A stretch of DNA of 64,000 bases from Craterostigma plantagineum (Eukaryota; Streptophyta; Magnoliopsida; Lamiales; Linderniaceae), in assembly GCA_027422505.1 (NCBI GenBank), contig JAPQWV010000484.1:186001-250000 (forward strand). The letters run 5' to 3'. A program made the translations under genes and the position numbers. Shown here piece by piece: positions 54,621-64,000 of this stretch (positions are counted from its first letter, which is position 1; every line of letters starts with the position of its first letter). The notes under the pieces were generated by a model that was not told the DNA's origin, did not search any database, and saw nothing but the letters and a program-made list of their open reading frames with translations.

Positions 54621-56330
54621 TGTGAGGCGACCCTCATTTTCCTATTACAATAAATGGCGAAAATCACAATGAAATAAGCGGAAAGCCCATTTTCAAAAAC
54701 ATTTTTCGCAAAAGGAAATATATTACAACAAAATACTGTTTACAAAATAGTTTATTTACAAAGACCATAGACCCAAAATATCCTAACATTGCCCCGCAGG
54801 TCTTCATCTACGTAAAGCCTCACCCTCAAAAGTCCGTGGAATCACCGACGTCAGCCGCCTAAGTCGCGACGTACCTCTATGTCGGACTCGATCGTACTTA
54901 CAACACGTAAACACTGAGCGATTATCCGGTAGGTAAAATATGCGTGAATGCAGTTTGCCCAAATCCCATCCCAAAATACCTTACAGTAAATGCACGCTCG
55001 ACCTTTTCCCTTCATCCCAACGTATAGTATCTCAACCCATCTAGGTTAGACTAGGCACCACACGTACACAATAAAATACGAAGTCAGGGGCCCGCGCTCG
55101 GGTAGCCTACTCTGAACGATCACGCCAGGTCGCTCCCTCCCAAGTTTCCTCCTACTCAAGTGGTAGCCTACGCTAGTAGCGCATCTGGACGATCACGCCA
55201 AACATCCTCCTACCAGGTCACTCCTTCCGCAATCATCCGTGGTTCGCACCTCAGTCTGCACTCCATTCCATTACGAGTCGACGACCAACATTGTTCACAT
55301 TCAACCCCGCTCGACGACACTATACAATGTCACCGTGTCAACACGACCCCATCTCTCGCACTGATAAGGAATGCAAATGTAGTGCAAGTGAAATGCAATA
55401 TCACATTAAAATTGGTTTTTCTGAAAATTCCCTTTTCGCCGAAAATTGGACTAAAAGGCGGGAAAAATTAGATGCCGAAAATTAGACACGGCCCGAATTT
55501 TGCTCATGCCCAAAAATTTGCGGCACGGAAATCTTACGCGCCAAAATTCATTTGGCTCGAAATATAATCATTGCCCAAAATTAAGCTTGAACAGCGGAAG
55601 CCCGAAAATTGGCTACCCGAAAAATGTGACTTAACGGTGAAATTAGATTGACTCAAAGTAAGGTCAACGCCCGAAATAGACTTACTCGGCGAAAATCTCA
55701 TGACCAAAAATCCTTTAGAAGCCCTAAAATCATTACCGAACTGATTGCTCGAAAATCTTTAGCAAGGACCAAAAACATTAATTTCGTCGAGCTTTCTTTC
55801 AGGCCCGAAAATATAATTGAATTACACGAAAATATTTACACAGCCCTAAATACTCATGTACCGAAATCATTCAACCACCCAAACATTTATTCATCTACCC
55901 AAAAAATCATTTACTCTCTACAAATTTTCGTAAAACATGCATGTACAAGTAAGTATGAATAAGAAATGAGCACAATTATAAACCCAAAATATCTGGGTTC
56001 AAGCGCATATTACCCGACAATTTCACATAATCGTCACATAGGTCACATAAGGCACCACACGTTGTAATTCACCTATCTCACATCCGTAAAAAATGATTTG
56101 TTAAGATCCTTGGCTGGCCAAATTTTCGTCCTTGCTGAAGTTTTTCTTTCCCTCTTTGTTTTCTCTCGTTTTGTTGTTCTTACTAAAAATGTGGGTTTGC
56201 TTACTAACATGTATTAGATATACATGAAGGTCTTGGAAAATTGAGATGAAATAATTAGTAGGTGACGAGATGGTTTCCTCTTAGGTTAAGTAAGGCCTTC
56301 TAATAAGCTACCCGAAAATTAACCCGAAAG
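54621..56330 (+). repeat. Gypsy-type LTR, same family as 10648-13124, 3'-truncated
   Basis: Starts TGTGAGGCGACCCTCATTTTC; the block 54791-54836 matches 10837-10878 (CAGGTCTTCATC, CCTCAAAAGTCCGTGGA). From 55430 to 55900 the motif CCGAAAATT recurs about every 20-30 bases. It loses similarity before 56331, where another repeat begins. Non-coding. Confidence 0.7.
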
Positions 56331-56885
56331 TGTTGGGGAACCCAGGGTGTCCCGAGATCTAATCCCGGACGAAGCAGAAGTTTAAAATTTATCCGGGATC
56401 CACGTAAGGTTAGCCCCGGATCGCTTGGTTAAGGTAAAGAAACACGTATGACACGTAAGAGTTTAAGGAGCTTACCCTTGTAGCGAAGATCCCAGCTCTC
56501 GCCTATCGCCCCGGTTGTCGTAGTTCGCTTCGAGCAACGTCGACCTCTCTGAGCTCCAACGCCTTGGCAAGATCGTCACGCCAACCCTGTGACGTATCCA
56601 AATTCCACGTCCTCCCAAGGATGACTAGAGAGGAGGAGAAGATGTTTATACATGAGATGCTGATGTGCGTTTGATTTGCTAAAAACTCAAACTAACTTAG
56701 GTTTTTCTCAAAGAATAAACCTAAGTTGCTCTCAACTCTCTCTAGAACTCAAAGTCAGAGTGAGAACGAGCTTGAATGAATGATGGGCGATTAGCTCAGA
56801 GCCAAATGATATAAATCATTTTCAACATCTGAAAATGAGTTTAAATTAAATCATGACCTACATGACTTAACTCTTGTTTGATTCC
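56331..56885. repeat. Repeat starting TGTTGGGGAACCC
   Basis: TGTTGGGGAACCCAGGGTGTC followed by CCGAGATCTAATCCCGGACG is an LTR-like start, and TGTTGGGGAAC starts are frequent in plant copia LTRs. The end is not seen because another LTR starts at 56886. No gene. Confidence 0.4.
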
Positions 56886-57214
56886 TGTTAGGAATATTTT
56901 CTAGTGTTCAATGTCATCGTTTTATCTTTGTTTGGTTTTACATTTAATTTACTTTTTGCTAGTTTGTAATTTTAAGGTACTAGGGGTATAAGATACCAAC
57001 TCATGTGGTATATATACCCCGAAACCCTAATTCATTAGGATGTGTGTTTTTCTGAGTTGCGTGTGTGTTGAATAGAAAGAAACCCATTTGAGAGCTTCAC
57101 CTTCTACACAAGTACACCCCACGCTCAAATCTTAAAGTCCTCATCAAAAGCGTGGTAAATCGTTCGTTGTTAGATTGTTTGGATAGAATTAGGACCAATA
57201 AGCGGTATCAAAGC
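56886..57214 (+). repeat. Copia-type 5' LTR (to ~57200) and primer-binding site (57203-57214)
   Basis: Starts TGTTAGGAATATTTTC; about 315 bp long. A TATA-like TGGTATATATACCCC lies near 57004 and TGAATAGAAAG later. CGGTATCAAAGC at 57203-57214 differs at two positions from the tRNA-Met-type site TGGTATCAGAGC. TG...CA end is not clean. Confidence 0.6.
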
Positions 57215-58430
57215 AAAACACGTTCGGATTTGAACGATTCCTCTGAAAATTTTTGGTAATTTCTTTCTTTTGTTGAATTCGAATTTCAGCTTTGTTGTTG
57301 AGCTTTTGATACGATTTTACTGATTTTGCAAGCTCTAAAACTAAGTAGGTTGTTTTCGTGTGATTTTAACTGATTACCCAACACTTTTCAGTTGATTTGA
57401 GTGAGTTTTAAGTACAAATTCATTTGCAGTCCGCATTCTGGCAAGAAATTTTTCGGACAGAATCATCCGAATTTCACAAATTCGCGAAATTCGGGCGAAT
57501 GTACACTGTTGTAAGAATTTGATTTTCACCCGAATGTGCACTCAGCAAGAATTTGATTTTCGCCCGAATGTGCACCGTAGCAAGCATTGATCTTCACCCG
57601 AATTTACACTGTAGCAACAGTGTTTTTCGCCCGAATTTGACACTCTCGGCGAAAATTCACTATAGCGCCCAAATTTCACATTTTGCCCGAATTCACATCC
57701 TCTGGAAACTCACTGTAGCGCGGCTTCACATTTTCGCCCGAATTTCACATTATCGACGAAAATTCAATGTTGCACCTGAATTTCACATTTCGCCCGAATT
57801 TCTACCTAAACGAATTAGTCTAGCCGAATTTCAACTTAGAATTTTCGGTCAAAGTCTTCATCTGTATTCAATAAGGTTCCCACCTGAATTTAACCACTCG
57901 AATTTCATCTGAGAACTTCCATTTTTTAAGACTTTCTTCCCAAGTCACTCACCTTTCTAAAAAAAAATTCACTTTAAGCGTTTTCAATCACCAAAACTTT
58001 TCGGCCCCCTTAAGGGAAATTATTTTTTCATCATTTGATAGGAAAAATTTTCTGAGTCCAACGGGCGTTGTCAATCTAAGACCGATTATAAAGTTCCGAA
58101 ATAAATTTTTCGGGCCCAAAATTTTCGGTGTAGACGACGTTTTTGACAAATGTTTTAAAACAAGTCCACAAGACGTGTCAACGATCACATATCCAACGGT
58201 CTACTTAGGACATTATTGGCAAATTATAGAAAAAGTTTTGGTATTTTTCTCGAAAGTTTCGTAAACATCTAAAAATTTTAGGTGAACACAAAAATTATCG
58301 ACACTTTCATCTTCGATACTTCACGATACTCTCGACTAAACCAAACTTTTCGTCACTGAATTTCCAAAAGCCAATTTTATTTTAATAAAAATTATATTAA
58401 AAAAATTATATTAATTAAATTCTATCCTCA
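57215..58430. repeat. Leader-like region with CGCCCGAATTT array
   Basis: Between 57450 and 57880 the motif CGCCCGAATTTCAC and shorter forms recur about fifteen times with irregular spacing. The 119-codon frame at 57553 is an artefact of this repeat. The rest is A/T-rich. No gene. Confidence 0.5.
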
Positions 58431-59700
58431 AGCTAGGAAGATTGAGGCATTAGAAGCAAGATGTGCTAATAATTACTCCGTGTTGCTTATGCTAATGAAG
58501 ATTTGACCAACGCAAAGTCAAAGATCATTAGCTTAGAAACGTTTTTTTTGGGAACATTAGCTTAGAAACTAAGTTAGAAGATAGTGAAAAGAGGGTCTGC
58601 GTGATGACTAACAATTTACATTATTGCGAAGCTGAGCGAAATGAAGTCTCATCAAATATATATGGTCATAGAGGAACATCGTATGCTTTACTCTAAGATC
58701 AAACAATTAGAGAATGTTATCTTAAAAAGAGGTCAAACAGACCAAAAACTTTCCATCCGGCTTAAATTTCTAACCGGAAAAACAATTTACATGATAAAAA
58801 AACCACCTCTATGTGATACTCCAGAGACTCTTCACAAATTGAAAGATTTACAAGATGCTTTGGACTCTGAAAGAATATGTTTTGGTGCTGAAAAGGAAAT
58901 CTTTTAAAGGAGATTTTATATCTCAAATAATCCCCGTCTTTACTATTTCAAATAATTCGTCAAATAATACACCTTCCTCAAACATGTAAAGAAACAAAAG
59001 CTTAAAGAAGCATCCTTGTTCCTAAAAGATAGTGAAAAGAGGGTCTGCGTGATGACTAACAATTTACATTCTTGCGAAGCTGAGCGAAATGAAGTCTCAT
59101 CAAATATATGGTCATAGAGGAACAGCGTATGCTTTACTCTAAGATCAAACATTTAGAGAATGTTATCTTAAAAAGAGGTCAAACAGACCAAAAACTCTCC
59201 ATCTGGCTTAAATTCTAACCGGAAAAACAATTTACATGATAAAAAAACCACCTCTATATGATAGTCCGGAGACTCTTCGTAAATTGAAAGATTTGCAAGA
59301 TACCTTGGACTCTGAAAGAATATGTTTTGGTGCTGAAAAGGAAAATCTTTTAAAGGAGATTTTACATCTCAAATAATCCCCGTCTTTACTGTTTTAAATG
59401 ATTCGTCAAATAATACACCTTCCTCAAACATGTAAAGAAAACAAAAGCTTAAAGAAGCATCCTTGTTCCTAAAACTGAGAAAGCTTTTAGTAATAATTCT
59501 AAGTCATTGACTGAAGCTGAAACGTTAAGTAAAAGTAGAGCTCTAAAGATAGTTAAGGAACAAATGAAATTAGGAAGGAGAAAGGAAAATCAACATTATA
59601 TTATAAAATTAAGGTCGAAAATGTTCAAGAATTTTCCACTCCTATTCCTATTGAAAGGGAAAGGGAAGCGTGCAAAGAAGAAGTTCCAAGCCTAAGCAAG
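58430..59700 (+). pseudogene. Degenerate copia gag C-terminal region, tandemly duplicated
   Basis: Pieces of a coiled-coil, Lys/Glu-rich protein: IEALEARCANNYSVL, LEDSEKRVCVMTNNLHSCEA in broken frames, then MLYSKIKQLENVILKRGQTD, QKLSIRLKFLTGKTI, and LHKLKDLQDALDSERICFGA. An N-VILK-GQTDQ pattern before the zinc-knuckle area is characteristic, from memory, of plant copia gag proteins. A knuckle-like HYCE remnant is near 59725 and a VHQTWIPKSQI linker near 59883. The segment 58580-59027 is duplicated at 59028-59474. Many stops. Confidence 0.55.
58580..59474. repeat. Head-to-tail duplication, two ~448-bp units
   Basis: Both units start GATAGTGAAAAGAGGGTCTG (58580, 59028) and end CATCCTTGTTCCTAAAA. 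They are ~97% alike by eye, with a few single-base indels that shift the frame differently in each. Confidence 0.9.
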
Positions 59701-62262
59701 CGAACTTCTCAAATCACGCACAATAATCATTATTGTGAATGATGTGCATTATTGTCGTACGAATACTAGTTTTCTCGATTTAGCCTGAAAGACACCTTCT
59801 GTGTCTGGCTACGGAGAAAATCTTTAGATCTTCTAGACCTAGGCACACATTCATCGATGCTGGTATGTCGTTTCCCTTGAAGGTTCACCAAACTTGGATT
59901 CCTAAATCACAAATCAAATTGAATAGGACTGTATAGGATGAGTTAGGATCAATATTTGAACCAAATGTGCTTAAACCGTTTTCTTCTAATAAGGGAGGAC
60001 CCATCCAAAATGAGTACCAAAGTCCAGATAAAGTTTATGTAAATCCCAGCATGGGTAGGTACTAAGAGATCTGCTCCACAGTCATGACTGGTATGCAATG
60101 AGGGCAGCTAAACATCCCAGCGTGTACGGTATCTCAGGTTGCTCCACAGACACGACTGGGTAGTGATGCGAGCAACAAAACGTAGGTAAATTCTGTATGC
60201 ATCCCATAGTAACTTTGGCATGCATATCAAGCTGAAAATACAATATACCTACTTTGAAAACAATATGGTACATTATATACATGCATGTTATAAAAGAACT
60301 TTAAATTTTATATTTTACCATGCATATGAGCGGAAATGCCTACATACCCTTTCATAGTGCATTTTAACTATGCATATATCTTAAAGAACTTTAGAGCTTA
60401 AACTATCGTGTATGCATATAAGCTGAATCGTAAGAATTACCTATTTTCCGGAAGTGTCAAAGAGCGACAAAATGGAAAAACGTACATTTTATATGCTTAT
60501 TTTAAAGAAAATCACAACTTTAAACATGCATCTGATCTGAAAAGAAAAATCCGTTAATTTTCATTACGCTCATATATCTTGGGAGTAAATCTACATTTCT
60601 GAACGGGGAGTATCACTCCATGTTTTCGAGGGGTGGTTTTAGGGAAGTACGCTTTTAGGTGCACGATATGAGCGTGAGAAAACTTGATTTAACCCATATA
60701 CATATATGTACACATACATCTTTATATATTACTATTACGATACTACAGATATAGAGAAAAAGGAGAAAAGAAAAGCAACAAAAAAGGGAAAAGAAGGGAA
60801 AAACAAAGAAAAACAAAACCCCTCAAGCCACTATACCTCCAGAGACGGACTTCAACTGAAAATTCAACCCTCAAGAGTTCAAGAATTCCAAAAGGCGTGA
60901 CATCCATACACTATCACGAAGATGATCTCAACCGACCTGCTCTGACTTGCTGATCAAACAGCACTCATTAATCGACGGACGCATGGATTCTATGTTCCCA
61001 TGGTTCAGTCAGACCAAACTGAACCTAACCCCAGAACGTAGCCGAGTGTTAGTGAAGATTACAAGCTCATAAAAGACACATTCCTATTTGGCACTTGTTG
61101 ACAAGACTGAAGCGAACGATACACAAATAAATCCCTCACCTCACACAACATTCGGGCCATCCCATATAGGTGCAGGAGCTGATTCTGGGTAGAGTCGCCT
61201 CATTTGGTCCAATGGCACATGCACAACCGAGCCATACCCACTCATCGATCTCCCAATAGACCGATGTTTCATAAAATCGGGGAGCCACGTAATCTAGCAC
61301 CGGTTCACGTGGAAGTGACCGATATTGAATTAAGTGGTAGTCAGCCCCACACCGCTGAACTTTCTTGAACACATCGAGTCTAGGTGTCCTCACTTCCTAA
61401 AAGTTTTAGAGTTTTTTAGGACACATACACCTTTTCTCATCTAGAGTTCATGACCAGATCAAACTTCCATAGACACGTCTCTCGAAGATGTGATTCAAGA
61501 ATTGCAAGGAAGTCCTGCTGTTGCAACATCAATACAACATCGAAATCAGGCCATCGTCTCGAGCAAGCCTCTAGCACGATGCTAACGGGACGCCTATGTG
61601 GCCCAGTTCTTCAAGCCTTGTCCTCACAGGCCACATCTCAGAGTTTAACTCTGAACTTGTGTCGACGGATTGTTTTAGTGGCTCCGTCTGGTTATTACCA
61701 TAACCGACCTGTCGTTTGTGTCCTTCTTAGCCTCTTATGCAAGCATGCCGATTTCGTTAACATGCTCACCGTGAGGGGGAGAAGGGGAAACGTATAATCA
61801 AAAAGGTCGGACCACCCACCAATTCCGCCGTGCGTACCACTTGAAGCTGGGCTCTCCATCACTTGAACGTCACATTCAGAAAAACCTTGGCACATTTTAT
61901 AACACACCCCACGGTCACCATCAAAATTCCGCCGCGCTTACCACGATCAAGCCAGACTCCACTGGAGCCTACAATGTGACATCCCAAATGAGCCTTGGCA
62001 CATGTTTAAAAGACACCCCATGCAAACCTTCTTCTGGAGCCAGACAAGCTTCCTCGAGGCCGAACCAGACAACTTCCTTCGACGAAGACGAATCTGACAC
62101 TAAGAAGAAATGATTGGAGAAGACTTGATGACCTCAAACTAGGAAAAAGACCAGGAGAATATGAGAACGCACAAAGATCCGCAACATCGTTTAAAAGTGA
62201 ATAATTAGGGCGTGGATCACACTCAACATCTGGTCTACAAAGAAAGCGTCAGGCAAGGGAGT
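59701..62262 (+). other. Decayed LTR-retrotransposon interior, mostly unrecognised
   Basis: Near 60985-61070 a frame reads FPWFSQTKLNLTPERSRV, which resembles the ESYQ-KLN-T-P segment of the retrotransposon-associated ORF class also seen at 21745. Around 60050-60170 GCTCCACAG-CA-GACTGG is duplicated. Open frames at 61450 (115 codons) and 61841 (90 codons, acidic Asp/Glu and Lys end) show no known motif. The last ends ~150 bp before the LTR at 62263. I cannot say which belong to one element. Confidence 0.35.
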
Positions 62263-62577
62263 TGTAGAATACACATTTGAATTGTGCTTAGATTTATTAG
62301 CTATATTTGTAATGGGCGTGTACTTGTGTTTTCGATAGTTTAGGAGTAGATTAGATATTTATACCAAGTCTGTTTGGTATAAATAGATAATGTGGCTATC
62401 GAATTCTATAGAAAGTTATTGAATTTGATCTGAAGGGCTTGCAATTCGAATATTTAGAAAATTCTCTCTCGTGTTCTTCAAATCAGGTTTTTGATCGAAA
62501 CACAATTCTTAACAATTCTAATAGAAAATTAGGAATCCTTGCCTAGAATTAATAGAGGTGATATTTAGGACGTAACA
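62263..62577 (+). repeat. LTR, same family as 22434-22780, with PBS following
   Basis: Starts TGTAGAATACACATTTG and ends ATTTAGGACGTAACA; 315 bp. It is preceded by a purine-rich GGCAAGGGAGT and followed after two bases by the primer-binding site at 62580-62591. TTATACCAAGTCTGTTTGG and TATAAATAGATAAT form the same hairpin-like TATA region as the 22.4-kb LTR. Confidence 0.8.
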
Positions 62578-62579
62578 AT

Positions 62580-62591
62580 TGGTATCAGAGC
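62580..62591 (+). other. Primer-binding site for tRNA-Met
   Basis: TGGTATCAGAGC exactly, two bases after the LTR's terminal CA. This marks the element downstream as having its 5' LTR here. Confidence 0.85.
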
Positions 62592-64000
62592 AGATTCGTA
62601 TCTGTTTTGAAGCTTAATTGTTGGATTTAGATCGAAATTCAGTTATGGAAAGTTTTTCGATCGTTCAAAAATTTTCACGCAAAATTGCAATTTCGATCTA
62701 AAGGCTTAAAATTATGGCGTAATTGGATCGATATTGATGTTTCTGTACTCGCTTAAGTGTTAGAAATCAATTACGATTCGAATTAGTAAGTGTTTCTGTA
62801 CTCGCTTAAGTGTTTCTGTACTCGCTTATTATCACATGTTGATGATCCTTTTTAAGCCCGACTCTTCAGGTTCGAATCAATCGATAAGGGAGGAATCCAA
62901 GAGTCCGGTAGTTACTTAGCCAATCTCGCAGTACCGGACCGTAACCCGATTCGAGTGCGAATTTTGACCCAGCCTTAGAACCTCACTATAAATTATAGTA
63001 CTACATATGAACCTTCATCTGTGTCCCAATTGAGTGAGAGCATGGTCTATGTCAAACTCACTGAACTCGATTATATGATAAAACAGGACATTGATTACTC
63101 GAAAATTGCATGGATTATGCGCTTAATTTGGTAAATTGTTTTGTGATTGAGTTCCATGTGAGTATTGATTGAAAAGGTCTATATGTTGAGAAACACTTCA
63201 GATTGTCAAGAACTTAGAACTTGCGAATATATGAACACGAGATTGTTTGAGCATAAGACTATTATTAATAGCCATCTCACACTTGCGACATATCTATGGC
63301 TGCTCTCAGCGTACACCTGTGATCACCTTGTGCCGACCTGAGCTTTAACTTGTGATTCCATCACTGAACGAGTTTCATCCTATTTTCACCATTCTCCATC
63401 CATATATTCTATCTTCGGATGTGTTGTCTTCGGACGTGAGCGATGTGCAAGAAGGCAAGGTAGACGTTTGCACGTACGTGAAGGGAAGGACGACTTTCGG
63501 GGTCCTTCGGTAGCGAGTTGTTTACTGTCTGGAATTGGAGATTGCCAGGAGCAAAACTCGGTGTGCGGTAACTTAGTAGTGTCTAGTGTTCGACTTGTTT
63601 CGATTGTGTATTGGGCAAATCAATCAGTTTGTAACCAGCTAAGGTGACATTATAGTGACTGATTAAACTCTTGAGGAGCAAACCTCAATGAGAGGAGTAA
63701 ACCCAGTTGGGGATATAACCTCTATAAATACCTGTCTCGCATTAACTTTTTAGTTATTTCCTTTTTACTATGAGACAAAACCAATAGACTTCTGACGCAA
63801 CTAGGATATATCAGACATATCTTGATCATTTGGATAAGTAGACATTTCTAGGATATTACATCTTAGGATTCTTAGAAAGAAGAAGCAAAATTTTATAAAG
63901 CCTAATCCCCCCCATCTTTGGCACATTTTATATTCATTTCGTATCAGAGAGGGTTACTCAAACGACGTACCTAACAAGCCTGAGTTAAAGATCTAATGAC
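62592..64000 (+). other. Leader and unrecognised interior after the PBS
   Basis: TGTTTCTGTACTCGCTTAAG is repeated about three times at 62740-62830. A broken frame with SGSYLANLAVPDRNPIRVR near 62905-62965 and ESMVYVKLTELDYMI near 63040 shows no family. A TATAAATA at about 63724 in CCTCTATAAATACC looks promoter-like. No pol domain is reached before the window ends. Confidence 0.4.

Noticed and set aside
55160..55471. 103-codon frame in the 54.6-kb LTR
   Set aside because: Lies in LTR sequence homologous to non-coding parts of the solo LTR, and the frame is not shared between copies.
57553..57912. 119-codon open frame
   Set aside because: It is the translation of the CGCCCGAATTTCAC repeat field, with no other protein-like property.
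60706..60900. Lys-rich 64-codon frame
   Set aside because: Arises from an A-rich GAAAAAG tract; no context suggests a gene.
61136..61393. 85-codon minus-strand frame
   Set aside because: Looks protein-like in composition but matches no motif I know and is isolated; kept only within the unassigned interior.
62263..62591. Endogenous plant pararetrovirus (caulimovirid) from the TATA region plus tRNA-Met site
   Set aside because: The TG...CA ends, two-base spacer to the primer site and a second copy with a polypurine tract at 22434 fit an LTR; no movement-protein or viral RT domain is present.

Overview
This is a stretch of nuclear genome from a flowering plant, probably a eudicot. The evidence is plant-type L1 LINEs with a DUF4283/zinc-knuckle ORF1 and a zf-RVT tail, plant Ty1/copia and Ty3/gypsy (chromovirus-like) retrotransposons primed by tRNA-Met, a Cassandra-like 5S-derived element, hAT-like and other TIR elements, and one remnant of a family-1 UDP-glycosyltransferase with a UGT76-like gene structure. 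The species cannot be named from the sequence. Nearly everything is transposable element, heavily nested and decayed. I see no intact host gene, no rRNA or tRNA gene and no CRISPR.

Layout. 1-4476: LINE with all domains present but broken. 4477-5650 and 9899-10604: remnants of a gypsy-type LTR, split by a chimeric insertion (5669-9880). That insertion is a 5'-truncated copia pol plus 3' LTR fused to a LINE 3' end and flanked as one unit by an 18-bp target-site duplication (TSD); inside it a second LINE (7061-8457) has its own 15-bp TSD. 10605-17112: a LINE whose 5' UTR is split by a solo LTR (10648-13124, TSD CAGTA). 17113-18150: small reverse LINE tail and a TTCGA-rich element holding a tRNA-type SINE. 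18507-22780: 3' part of an LTR retrotransposon with an unusual ORF set, interrupted by a reverse LINE. 23558-24728: reverse LINE. 25206-26282: reverse retroelement-like ORF. 27066-29857: LINE with the clearest ORF1. 29858-36900: gypsy fragments in both orientations, a 5S-derived element and a LINE fragment fused to a gypsy integrase. 36911-38110: duplicated repeat rich in GGTACTACAA. 39291-40979: UGT pseudogene, the only host-gene remnant. 41412-50904: large TIR structure with tandem-repeat arms, hosting a LINE tail and a small non-autonomous LTR element. 51391-54291: hAT-like element hosting a MITE and a LINE. 54586-56330: promoter-like TATA box followed by another LTR of the 10.6-kb family. 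56331-64000: degenerate LTR retrotransposons, with two LTRs each followed by a tRNA-Met-type primer-binding site.

The elements do not form a working pathway. They record successive insertions. LINEs act by target-primed reverse transcription and leave TSDs of 12-18 bp with poly(A) ends. LTR elements leave 5-bp TSDs and solo LTRs. Several insertions can be ordered in time by which one interrupts which. The observations most worth following are the copia-LINE chimera, the large TIR structure, the retrotransposon-associated ORF next to a polypurine tract, and the UGT pseudogene with three small indels.
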